A stretch of 64,000 bases of DNA from Heterostelium multicystogenum. Lineage: Eukaryota; Evosea; Eumycetozoa; Acytosteliales; Acytosteliaceae. The first letter of the stretch is position 1. The number at the start of each line of letters is the position of its first letter. The notes under the pieces were generated by a model. It was given only the letters and a program-made list of their open reading frames with translations. It ran no database searches and was not told the origin of the DNA. The translations under genes were made by a program, and so were the position numbers. The DNA lies in assembly GCA_003667245.1 (NCBI GenBank), contig RCNN01000078.1:30836-94835 (forward strand), in the 5' to 3' direction. Shown one piece after another: positions 11,112-23,323 of the stretch.

Positions 11112-11912
11112 ATGATTTCTAAACCATTAGTTATAATAACTGGAGCATCAACTGGATTTGGATTGGAAACTGCACGTATCTTTAGTGAAAATGGTTTTCC
11201 ATTGCTATTGATCTCGAGATCCATTGAATCCACTTATAAATTAAGAACATACATTTCAGTAATGCCATTGTCAGAAATGTGGATATTACAAAATATAATG
11301 AAGTTAAGAATGCTATTGATCATGCAGAGTCATCTATGGAAAAGCCGATTTACTTGTCAATAATGCTGGTGTAAGTATGAAATATCATTCCTTAATTCTT
11401 GAAATAATATTTAATTTTTATTACATTTAGTTATTTATGATGAGCAATTTTGAAAACACAACCTATAGATGATATAGTATCTCTTATCAATACCAATGTG
11501 ATTGGGACTATGAATTGTACAAAAGCTGTTTTGGACGGAATGATATCAAGAAACCATGGTACAATAATTAATATATCATCATCTAATGTAAAGAATTTTG
11601 CACCTCAACAATCTATCTATACTTCAACAAAAACTTTTATTCATGAAATTTCTGAACAAATAAGACAAGAAGTTTCATCTTCTAATATTAGAGTGATGAT
11701 TCTTACACCTGGAGTTTCAGAGACTACTCCTTTGGAATGCGATGAGAATAATACCATTGGATTAGAAAATCTTAATATTGTACTAAAACAAAATAGGAAA
11801 TCAGAAACTACAACCCAAAGATATAGGGGAATCTATTTTCTACATGTATGGAATACCTCATCATTTGACAATAAGAGAGTATGTCATTTCATCAACTAGC
11901 CAAGTAAATTAG
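11112..11912 (+). CDS. Short-chain dehydrogenase/reductase, tandem copy 1
   Basis: The N-terminus PLVIITGASTGFGLETAR is the NAD(P)-binding TGxxxGxG motif. Further on are NAIVRNVDITKYNEVK, LLVNNAG, NVIGTMNCTKAVLDGM and TIINISS (active-site Ser region). The YTSTK at about 11620 is the catalytic YxxxK, followed by IRVMILTPGVSETT. An intron begins after NNAG (about 11371-11430). The tail reads GESIFYMYGIPHHLTIREYVIS in a shifted frame. The layout fits classical SDR oxidoreductases of the YdfG type, which reduce or oxidise small carbonyl or hydroxyl substrates; the substrate is unknown. Frame changes near 11255, 11340 and 11800 are probably indels. A close paralogue follows at 12542. Confidence 0.8.
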
Positions 11913-12541
11913 AACCAATTTGTAAAATTGAATTAGTAGTTCATATGTTTGGATAATTTATTACAAATTAATAAAAGGTGAAATATTCATTATACAATAA
12001 TTTCCCTCATTATTGGTAGAAATATATAAACATGGTAAAGGGGATATCTTTAATACTAAATCTTTATATAGTTTCTTAAAGTAGACTTAAACATTTTTAT
12101 CAAAGACAAAACTTTCATTTATTTTATTGAGAATATTTAAAATATATTGCTAAGTAATGTGATTACATAATTTCCAATATTTTTGATTTTATTAACAACA
12201 ATATGAGATTTAATTAATTTATTAATAACCAAATTCATTTCACTCTAAATTTAGAATTTGTATATTTTAGTAACAACTCTATCTACCACTCCCACCCCTC
12301 ACTTTTCATTTGTTGTTAGTATTTAGTTTATGTTTTGAATACCAATAGAAGTACATCATTTATAAATAGATATTAGCTACATACGTTTATTAATATTATG
12401 ATTAAGAAAGAGATAAAAATAAAGATGTAATTCATGTATTATTATTATTAGAAATAGAAATTTAAATAAAGTATATAAAGACAAGCAATATAAGTAATGG
12501 ATTATTTTCAAATTGTTATTTCCTTTAATATATCATATTTA
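11913..12541. other. Intergenic spacer between tandem dehydrogenases
   Basis: About 630 bp of AT-rich DNA between the two copies, with no gene visible. It should hold the terminator of the first copy and the promoter of the second. Confidence 0.5.
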
Positions 12542-13354
12542 ATGTTACCTAAACCTTTGGTTATTATAACTGGCGCATCCTCAGGATTTGGATTAGAAAT
12601 TTCTCGAAATTTTCAACCAAAATGGATACCCATTGTTGATGATATCTAGGAATATAGAAAATACTTTTAAAAACAATAACATTGTATTTGAAAATGCTAT
12701 TGTAAGAAATGTAGATATCAACAACTATGATGAATTAAAGAAAGTAATAGAACATGCAGAGTCCATTCATGGAAAAGCAGACTTATTGGTAAATAATGCT
12801 GGAGTAAGTTTATCAAAATTCATTAATTTAAATTTGTTGAACAAATACTAATAAAATTTAAAGATATTAAAATTAAACCAAAATAGCTTGCCCAACCAGT
12901 TGATGATATTCTATCAATGGTTAATACCAATATTCTTGGGACCATCAACTGTACCAAGATTGTCTTGGAAGGAATTGAAATCAAGAAAATCATGGTACAA
13001 TTATTAATATCTCTTCGGTATGTGGAAGATTGACTTTTCCTTTACATTCTGTGTATGGTGCATCCAAATCATTTGTTGATGTTGTTACTGAACAAATTAG
13101 ACAAGAAGTTGCATCGAAAAATATCAGAGTAATGCTTCTCTGCACCAGGTATTGCCGAAACCAATCTTATAGCAGGTGACTCTAATGACCCAGAGGGTGT
13201 GGAACTACTCGCCAATGCCAAAAGAATTCATTGGTAATGAATTGATGCAAGCCAAAACATTGCTGCCTCTGTCTTCTACATGTATGGATTACCTCAACAT
13301 TTAAACAATCAGGGAATATGTAATTGCCTCAACCAAAAAAAAAATGAATCCTAA
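12542..13354 (+). CDS. Short-chain dehydrogenase/reductase, tandem copy 2
   Basis: Close paralogue of the preceding gene: KPLVIITGASSGFGLEIS, then NAIVRNVDINNYDELKKV, KADLLVNNAG, an intron at about 12804-12885, and PVDDILSMVNTNILGTINCT. The catalytic YGASK is at about 13052, followed by EQIRQEVASKNIRVMLL. The tail SVFYMYGLPQHL matches the tail of copy 1. The reading frame breaks near 12610, 12985, 13140 and 13250, more than in copy 1. The breaks could be sequence errors, but decay of a redundant duplicate is also possible. The end is approximate because the last frame is uncertain. Confidence 0.72.
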
Positions 13355-13447
13355 TAAAACAAACCTGAAACTAGGATTTCATGGTCAAATTGGTCTAGCT
13401 TGTTTAGCTGTACGAAGTAAATAAATAAATTGGAAATAGTTCTTTAA

Positions 13448-16400
13448 TTATTTTAATAGTGTTAATATCTTCTTTGAGGCCAATTGAAGTGGTTTGTTGG
13501 GAGAGGAACCAAATGACAAGAGGATTGGAGTAATTCCAGCCTCAACCAAAGTTGGATGGTTAATTGGATTTTTGTGAGAGAACAAGAACTGTTTTGATGG
13601 CGAGTGGTAACCAAAAACCTCCTCAGATTCTTCCAATACACTTGATGATGAAATCAATAATTTTTTGACTCTCTCTAATGATTGGTTGATTCACTGCGTC
13701 CATGCAGAAGAAGGAGATTGCCAAAATCATTCTTTCAACAAGTTCTGCACTCATAGTCTTGGAAATTGAATGGACCAATGTCAAAGTACATTCTTTTGAT
13801 TGAATTTCTCTCTGCATTTCATCTGTAAAGAAGTTTGTTAGTATTGCTAGTTAGACTGTTGGAGTAAAATGAGTATAGTTACTTGATGAAGTCAACCAGG
13901 AGATAGCAGTAACAACTTGATCCTTGACCAATTGGTTGAGTTCACTGGAAAGAAGGTCATTGAGAATGGGTATGATATCGCTGTTTCCAATGATGCTCAG
14001 GTAGGTTCCACCAGTCTTTGAGATCGCTGAAATTAGCTGTAATATCTTGACTTTAATGCTGATGTTATTAACTCTGAGTTGAGCAGTGATAACTTCGATA
14101 ATGTTGGTCTTTTGGATGATTGGAATGGACGATGCATGTGAGGAGAATAAAATCAAGGCATGGATACAACCAATCATAATTGCAATATCAGTGTCGGTTG
14201 TAGAGATCTGTTGTACCAAGAATGGAATAACTTTTCTTGCTTTCAATCTTGATGGTTCTGAAAATCAAAGATGGAATATTAATATGAATGCATTCAAGTG
14301 GGTGCCTTTATCTGTAATCTCAACTTACCATGATCAATGATGTGACCAAGCAATGTAATGGCAGCCTTCAATATGTCATTGGATTGATTTCTAATGAAGA
14401 AGCTCGTTCAAGTTCTCAACAGCGTTACTTGGAGACAAACCGAATTGTTCAAGTGCAGCTTGATCTCCAGCCAAGAATACATTGAGACAATTCATGACGA
14501 GCAAGTTTTCTTCCTCGGAAGGACCACCCAAGTGTGAAGCGATCAGAGAGATACCATTCTCAGCTAAAATCAACTTTCTAAAGTCTGGTTGGTTACCAAT
14601 GTTGGTGATAATCTTCAATGTATGAATTCTAAGCAATGTAGATGGAGAAACCAGCAATTCATCAACAATCCCAGCACACCTGCCTCCAACAATAAATCTT
14701 GACATAATTCTGAATATAGATGTTAATAAATGCCTAATCTAAGACTCAACTTCAACGATGGGATTCATACCATTTGTGATTAAACAACAGACAGCAAGCA
14801 ATGCTCTCATTGCTAAACCTTGATTGTCGGAATTCATCATCTCCAAAAGCATTTGAATACCGCCCCATTCAATGAAACTTGTATTGATTGATCTTGTCTA
14901 GGAGGACACGTGAAGCAGCCCAAACAGCTTGCATTTGTAAGAATTCATTCTTTGATTGTAATAGTACAAACAACACTTTAAGTCCTCCAACTTCTCTGAT
15001 CTCTTCTCAGATTTTGCTCTAGAGTAATACGAGGTTAATAGTTATACCTATATTCATTCAATAATGCTATCTACATACCGTCTGCAAGTGCAGTTAATAA
15101 TTTGGTTGAGGATAATGATATTGCCATGTTGCTAGAGTTCATAAGTCTTACGATGTGGACTATACCAGAGAGTTGAACGAATTGATTGGATAGATCTTCG
15201 TAGACACAGAGCTGGCATAGAACGTTCAAGGAGAGCTCATTGATCTCTTCGTTGTTGTAGGAGAATGTCTTGATGAGATGTGGCATTATATTGACTCTGA
15301 CAATGTGTGGAATGTTTGATTGAGTAGAGGCAAGGTTCTCTAGGGCCTTAAGAGCCTTTGGAGTGATTGACTCGTCTGCGAGCATCGATATGATCTTATC
15401 GAGAACGAGATTCATCTTCTTAATGAGCTCACCAGTCTCGGAGAATTGATGCTTGGTTGGTTTCCGAAACACGTAAAGGTGGTACCTTTGGTGCAATGGG
15501 GGCTGCTTAGCTGGGGACGATGAGAGTGGAGATGGTGGCAAAGCTGATACTCTCGGGATGCGGCAGAGGGTGCAATCTTTGGAGAGGAGAGTGGAGTAAG
15601 GTTCTTTTCCTGGTGAGTTGGCCATTGGTTTGATGATTGGAGATCCAACTGGTGTTGTGTTTGGAGTAATGATTTGCGTGGTTTGAGTTGAAACCTTGGA
15701 GTGCAAGCTGAATAGACGTGAAATTGGTTGTCCTAAGATCTTGGTGATAGTCAAGAAGTTCGGACGAGCAGTGGTGTCTTGATGCCAACATGCACGAATC
15801 AGACGATCAAATACAGATGGTACCTCCTGTGTAAGTTCTGGACGGTATCCTTCACTGAGTAGTGATGCCAAGTCATTTGGTCCATTGAATGGCTCCTTTC
15901 CACGATTGAAACATCTCCCAACCAATGATACCAAAGGAATATTGATCTATGGTTTCATCAATTGAATCGGTTGATTCTGGAGAAGCCACCAACTCTGGAG
16001 CAGTGTATTTGGTTACATTGGCACGCTCTATCTTCTTCTCGTCAAACAATCCATAGTCCTTGACACGGACGTTTCCAGCTTGGTCAACAATAATATTGGA
16101 TGGCTTGAGAGCACCGTGCTTGATTCCGTGCTGGTGAAGGAATGTCATACCCTTGGCAACACCAAGCAGGACAGTACAAATGAATTCCTGAGTAAAAGTG
16201 AAGCGTGGAGTAGAGAGGAGTACCTCGAGAGTGCATGAGTCAACAAATGGTGAGATGAGGTGGCAAGTATTATTCTTGCTGTCAATGAAGCATCCTTTGA
16301 GTGGTACAATATTCTCATGGTTGAGGTCAAGAAGCTTCGACAATCTTTCTTTGTACTGAGGAATATTCGCAGGCATTGAGTGGAGTTTTTTGAGGACTGC

Positions 16401-19112
16401 TGGATCATTCCAGGCAAATCCGACAAACGATTCGCCAGTAGTTATGCTGCTGTTTGCTGCCAATTTTGATCCAACACGAATATCCGATCGTTGAGCCAAC
16501 CATGGGATTTGGGATGGCTGTGTATTCAACGAACGAGGTGCAGAATCTTCGATGGTTGAGCGTAGACTGTCGAATTTTTGGACCAAATCGATGAGTGTCA
16601 ACTCTCTGGTATTCTCAATGATTTTCTGTTGCTCATCTTCGTTCTTGTTGTATTCATCGATCATTTCGTTCAGTTTCTTTGAAGCAGTATTGATGTCATC
16701 AGTTGGTTTGATAACTGGCATTGTTGTAGTTTGTGCCACTTCTTTCACTTCCTCTGCAACAGAAGTGGATGGGATGCTGGTTGTTGGCAAACTGTCGGAC
16801 AACTCTACTAAGTTCTCTTCTGACAACGATGGTAGGATTGTCTGTGGAACGATTGGTGTTACTGGTACTGGGGATGATGCTTTTGTGTTGTGCCGAGTTT
16901 GGTTGGCTGTGGAGTGGTGACTGTCTTGATTTCTTCGTCTTCTTCAAGTAGTTGTTTGTTATGCTGTTGTGTCATTTCATTCGATACATTGTGGATATCT
17001 TGAAGTGCCTTTTCAATTTCCATGGTGAACTTATTGATGTCCAACTCGCCATCGGACTTTGGTGTACCAGGCTGGGGAGTATGTGGCTTCGATGAGTTGT
17101 TGGAAGAGGCTCCCGATGCCATTTGGAATCCTTTTTGAAAGTTGCTCGAGCTTTTTGGCAACAAATCCGCTTGGTGGTGGTGGCGATGGTGTGGCAGTTG
17201 CACGGTTGTGCAATGGCGAACCTGAACGACTGACACCTGATGGTTTGGAAAGGGGTGAGGCTGGACGCTTAGCTCCAAAGTTGACGGGTTTGAAACCAGG
17301 TGAGGATGAGAGTGGTGTAACACTTGGTGAGGTAGAACCAGAGCGATTGAGAGATTCTGGATTCGCCTGAAACCATTGGTGAAATAGAAACTGGTTTAAT
17401 CTGTTCTTCTGTGCTGAGGACAATGTCTTCTTCTGACATTCTGATGATTGGTGCGCTTTTAATTGGTTGAGGTACGCTAGCGACTGAAACAGGTGTGGTG
17501 GCTACTGGAATTTCTGTGGGTAGGACAGCTTCGGGAGCGTCCAGTTTCTCTTCCTCCTCAATAAGCACTGGTGTAGCCACTGATATGACAGTCTCTGGGA
17601 GTGCTTGCTCCATTTGTTCCACTTCCATCTCCTCCTCTTCGTGGAGAGCTGCGACAGAGGTGGCAGCAGCAGAGGCAAGGATTATATCATCTTGAGGAAT
17701 TAAATCTACATTGAGTGATCCATCTACAATTGCGTTATATAAAGCATCGAGGTAGATCTTTCTGTCCAACATTAAGCTGAAATCCAAATCCTGAGCTGGT
17801 GGTAATTCCTGGATAAGTTGATTCAAATAGTATTCCATTGGCTGGTTGAGTTCCTGAGTGTGAGAAGCATCGAGATCTTCGTCGATTTTTCTCGAGGTGT
17901 CGGAGGAACTCGATTGGCGGTCTGTTGATCTGGCAAGATGTGATCCAAAGAAGTTTGAACCAACACTAAGGGTATTTGGACGTCTCTGAATAAAAGTTGC
18001 TGTTGGCTTTGAGATCATTGGAAGAGGTGGATTAGCACCAGATGAAATACTGGGTTGCGATGCCTGTTGTTGTGGTTCTCTAACAAGAATTTGATCCTTC
18101 TTCCAAAATCCTTCAGCCTCTAGCTTTGAGGCGCGCAGTTTCTCTTCCTTAGGGATGGCAACCCAGTTGAAGTATTTCAGTTTTGGGAATGCACTGATAA
18201 CGAACATTCTAAACTCTGGAATTGCCTTCTCGATGGGGTTACCATCCAAAGCCAAGTACTCCAATGTCTTTATCTTCTTTACGTTATCGATGAACTTTGT
18301 TGAGAATTGCTCGATGGTTGTATAATCGATATTATTATTAGATAAATCTAAAACTTCCAGTGATTTCAACTTAGCCAACTCTTCAAATCCATCTATAAAT
18401 TGGATAAAGAGAATGGGTGATTAGTATGCATATCACCATGAACCTGTTGAAAGGAAATATATCGTTCGTCTAACTTACCTTGTAATCTGTTGTTTGATAA
18501 ATCGATATTTACTAATTCTTTTTGATCTGATAAATCTGGAATTGATGCCCAATCTGTTATTCGAAACCGATAAGTAAATCAATGATCCCAATCCTTTTAA
18601 TGATACATCAACGATGTTATTCTTGTCCAAAATCAATCTTTTCAATTTACTTTGATGGCCAACAGACGAAACTTCAATCAAAGAATTGGATGATAAATTT
18701 AATCTAATTGGTTTTAATCAAAATTATGTCAACTAGGTCAATATTATACTATTCTATAGTATTGGTTCCAAACTACTATACTAGTAATTGATGGGTTATA
18801 TATAGATATAGATAGAGATATTTACTCTTTTAAGACATTGGGACAACTCTTTAAAAATTCGTCGGATTCAATATTATAACAACTGTCGCTAAGATCCAAA
18901 AACACTGGAAATGATAATTTGGAAAATAGATTTCTGGCGTCTTTGGTAGAAACTTCAGTCATTTTATCTGCGCCTGTAATTGGTATTTTGGTGACAGCTC
19001 TTTCTTTTTGAGTGTTTGGTGATGCCGGTAGCTTATGAACATACTTGGCACTGTTGATATTTGTGCTGACTATATTTCCAGTCACAGTATTATTACTCCA
19101 AATCTGTGACAT
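13448..19112 (-). CDS. Leucine-rich repeat / pseudokinase / armadillo-repeat protein
   Basis: From the start at 19112 the order is: a short N-terminus (MSQIWSNNTVTG); leucine-rich repeats at about 18720-18200 (KLKRLILDKNNIVDVSLKGL; LEVLDLSNNNIDYTTI); a Ser/Pro/Glu-rich linker at 18100-16700; a kinase-like domain at 16430-15700; and armadillo-type helical repeats from about 15420 to the end. The kinase fold is recognisable (HENIVPLKGCFI, APELVASPEST, DQYSFGIIGWEM, DTTARPNFLTI). However, HRDLKxxN is HGALKPSN (about 16095-16120), so the catalytic Asp is Ala, and DFG is DYG. I infer an inactive scaffold. Frame changes near 17385, 17110, 16850, 15930, 14880 and 13655, plus introns (18393-18480, 18710-18830 and others), make exact exons uncertain. 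Paralogous frames continue across each break, so one gene is the best reading. Confidence 0.75.
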
Positions 19113-20032
19113 TGTTCTTTATATTCGATAGATAAATATGATAGATTATATATATAGATATATATCTTTAATAGTAATACAATTGTTTAGTTTTATTTTG
19201 AGTGAATCTTCTGTTTATCTTTTGATTATTTTTTATATAAATAACTAAGGATGCCGCGCAATTTTACTCTATTTGAGATGTGATAGTGAGTGAATAGTGA
19301 GTGAGTTATGAAATGAAATGAAATGGATGGATTGAATTGACTGACTAAATTGATTTGAAATTTGGAACTATTTAACACAATTTTTAATATTATCAATCAA
19401 TTCAATTTTACTACTATTATTTATATTATTATTATTATTCTTGTTTTATATTATATATGTATTTTATATTACTACTATTACAACTACTAAACAAATAACA
19501 ACAACAAATAGATTAAGCAATGTAATGTTAATTAATTGTGGTTTTTGGGGAGGGAATAAGATACTGTTTGATATGGGAAATATTCGAAAGGTGGTTCAGT
19601 TGTAAAACTAAAAAAACAAAACAAAAAATCTAAATTTGAGCTGTGTGTTTGAGAGATTTCAATCGATCTGTGCGTGTGATTGATTACTAACTGCTTTATA
19701 CCTTTGCTTGCTGAACTATAAATATTTATCGATAATAATATAATTAACTAAGTATAGCTATTTTTGATTATATCTATCTTAATAATTTGTAATCATTAAT
19801 AAGTATTAATAAAGCTATATAAATAAGTAAGAAGATTGTAGAGCAAATGATATTTTGTTTGTTGCTTATTATTGGTTTAAAGTGTGGCTGTGATGAAAAG
19901 GTACGACTACTTGAGCTTAGGGAAGCTTCTTTCTTTGATATTTTAAATATCAACTATGAGCTGTGTCTCTGTGTGTAATGTATGATCAATTAAATAGATA
20001 TTTAGGGAAAACGAAATGGATGATCAATAGAT

Positions 20033-20050
20033 ATTTTGTTGCAACAAAAT
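20033..20050. repeat. Perfect 18-bp palindrome ATTTTGTTGCAACAAAAT
   Basis: A self-complementary site in the long intergenic region. Its core TTGTTGCAACAA recurs at about 45379-45390 in the 41-50 kb desert. Possible binding site for a dimeric factor; function unknown. Confidence 0.6.
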
Positions 20051-22110
20051 AAAGGCTTGAGAAGCAAGGTAAATTACATCAAACTGCAAAAACTTCAAAA
20101 AGAAAAGTCATTGGCAATGTGTGCAAGTGTAACCAAAATAATGTTAAAAAAACAATCAACTTAAGATTTGTAAAAGGTAGTACAAATTTAAAAAAAAATC
20201 AAAAATTTAAAAAAGAGATCTGGTTCTCTACAAACAAAAGTCTATGACTATACCAAAAATTAAAAACTGGTTATTTGAAAATGATTTCATTTTTATCCAG
20301 ATCCATGAGGATGGATGACTGATTAAATTCTAAATGTCTTTTTTTAAAAGTAAATTAAATCAATTTTAAATCAAATTTAAATTGAACAACAAACAAAATT
20401 GAAATATATAAAATTAAAAAGATCAAAAGTAGGAACTATTATTAAATAGAATAAATAAATATTTATAAATGTAAATAATTAAAGATTCATACGGAATTAG
20501 GTTGATTTAGATCCCTATCATTGGAATAGGGTTGGGTGTTGTAATTACCCAGTTTTTTGGTCCGTTTGGTAAATAGAGATAGAGACTCATGATACCACGA
20601 TAGTAATGAGCGACAAGAGCTCACTCTACAGTTTCAAACAAACACATGGTTGCTGATAAACAACAGAAAAAACAACATCATATTATTTAAATGTAACCAG
20701 GTAGGACCAACCCCTCAGAAGAAACACAACCAACACAACCCTTCCAGAAACATAGTGTTCTAAATTGAAAGTTAAACGTTTAAATATTGAATAGTTAATA
20801 GTTTTTAAGGTAATGCTATCAGAAGCACTAGAGTGTTGCAATTGAAAATCAATTCTAACCATTTTTGGTAATGTGAAGTTGTGTGGAGTGTTGTTGGGAA
20901 ATTTCACTCCAAAGCAATGCGCATTGCATTAATAATTTGCTGATGCTGCTGATTATGATGTTTATAAGAAAGTATCGTCGTCACTTTGGTAAAAGAAAGA
21001 AGGTTCATTTTTACTAAATTAATCGATTGTTTGTTTTCTATCACCAACAAAATCACGAGATGTTGCAATGGACCAACGGGTGCCCGACCATTGGGATCGG
21101 ACCACTCCTGGCTAGTGGCTGGTTCGTTTGCTACTGTTGTAGTTGTATCTTCGAAAGTTGCTCAATGCATTCTAAACAGGGGTTTCATATTTGAAATTCA
21201 AACTGAAAGGTCGATTCAATTTTAATTTTTATTATAAAAGCCTCAAATAGGAAGTTGGGTACTCCATTAAATTTCAATTTGAATCAAAAGTGGCACATCG
21301 ATGGAATAGGAATTTCCTTTTTTGACAAATTATTTTTTAGGTAATACCAATTGTATAAATACATACTAATAACAAACAATAATAATATTATTATAATTTC
21401 AAATATATTTAATATCCAAAGGTTTTATTTATAATTAAGCCAAACCATATTATTATTTTATTCTTAAAATAATAACAAAGAGACCAAATATTTATCTTGT
21501 CTGGGATAATCAACAATGAAGTTATTGGCCTTTTCACCACCTTACCGACCAGTTTGTTGAACCAACTTAAAGACAAACAATTTTAATTCCAACTTCATTT
21601 GATACATCAACAAAACACCTTCATATCAACTTATACCTTAAGTTTCACCACTTTATATCGAATTTATTGCATTTAATTTATTTAGTATATATAATACAAA
21701 ATATATTGAAATCAATAATAATAATAATTATAAATAAACACTTATAAAAGATAATTATAATTTTTATTTATATCCCTCCATATCATCTGTGAAAATCATT
21801 AAAGATTTCAAATTCACATTTGAACAAACAACCAATAACACACCCACAATAACAACTTCTACAAATCAACTAAATTCACATCAACACCAACCATACCACT
21901 TCCTATCCATACCACAACGACCACCATTGTAAATTTTAATACATCTCATCTTGATAACATCGTTAGTAATATATTACTCCAAGTGCACTCAGCCAATCAA
22001 TATTCTCTTTCTTTATCAATATATCAAGGTAAGTAATGTTACTGCATTTCAACACCACTAGGAATGAAGTGAGATAAATGTGTTTTTGAAACCAAACCAA
22101 ACAAATGTCA

Positions 22111-22139
22111 AAAGATAAAAGATAAAAGATAAAAGATTA
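22111..22139. repeat. Tandem AAAGAT/GATAAAAG units
   Basis: Four GAT-containing units at 7-bp spacing, about 1.2 kb upstream of the carrier gene and similar to the array before RIP3. Confidence 0.7.
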
Positions 22140-23323
22140 TCGAACCAACTTCCATCCAATCATCAACAACCCTAATATAAATTATTTAAACTTTACCTCC
22201 TATCAATCCAACTTCAAAATTTTAAATTGAATTAGATATTTTATTAAATACTCCTACAAAATAGATATTTGATTAATTTTATCAAATACTATCATTTAAT
22301 AAAAAACAATAGTATTCTTTTGTTTATCATTAATAAAATATTACTATTATTAATTTACCAACAACATAAACAACAACCAAAACATCAATGTCAATTGTAT
22401 ATAAATACATAATATAAAAACTGTTAAAAATTAATAATTCCTTTTTCATTATTATAAAAGTAAAACAAACACACGGACAACAATAACAACAACAATAACA
22501 ACTATAACAACTATCTAACATCAACAATTAATAATAAAATCAAAAATAGTAAAAAATTATCGCGTTACCAAATTCGATAAAGAAATAATATTATTTTGTT
22601 TACCACAATCTGTTAAAAATTATCATTATTTTAATATTGAATTCATTAATTGTATTGATATTAAAATAATAATCATACTTTTTGCTATTAAATTTCAAAT
22701 TTCAAATATTGAAACCAACCGTTTTTTTTTGATAGTCAAGCTTTTACTAGTAGTAGTAGGTTGGTGTTTGATTGTATTGTATTGTCTTGTCTTGTTTTTT
22801 GTTTGTTGTCATCACTCCCCACTACCACTACATTTCTACAACAATAACTGCCAGATCTAATAATTGATGATATTGGGAATTTCAACTGAATTTTGTTTAA
22901 TATCTTTAATAATACCTCATTTTCACTATAATCTATTATTTAAACTTCGTATTTTAGTATTGTCTGTTGTCGACTGCTGCTTGTTCCAATATCAAAATAA
23001 TATCTATCTATAAATGTACATAATATCTAAATTGAAAGTAGTCCCCATTCCTAATGATTTAAATCCTATTCTTTTATAAACAAAAAAGGATAGATATTCG
23101 TAATAATAGTATTATTATTATTAATATTGATCAAAAGTCAAATCCTATTAGTTTGGTTTCTCTTTTAAATTACATATCTCAACTATCCAGTTCCAGTTTT
23201 TATTATTATTCTTTTTCCAGAAATTTATAACTAATTTAATGATTTTCCAATTAATAATAATAATAATAATAATAATATCACTGTTTAATTCACTCCAAAA
23301 TAAAGAGTAGTTATTAAATTTTA

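Larger units (their letters stand above)
19113..23323. other. Long gene-poor divergent intergenic region (4.2 kb)
   Basis: No convincing protein gene is seen between divergent starts at 19112 and 23324. Weak ORFs at 20683-20907 (minus) and 20986-21225 (plus) have no recognisable motif. Most of it is poly-A/T-rich. GC-richer patches with short stem-loops occur at about 20505-20640 and 21060-21130. An 18-bp perfect palindrome lies at 20033-20050, and GATAAAAG units at 22111-22139. It probably holds regulatory DNA and perhaps noncoding RNA genes. Confidence 0.5.

Noticed and set aside
15412..15791. Extra minus-strand frames within the kinase/armadillo gene.
   Set aside because: Shadows of the true frame; they lack any motif.
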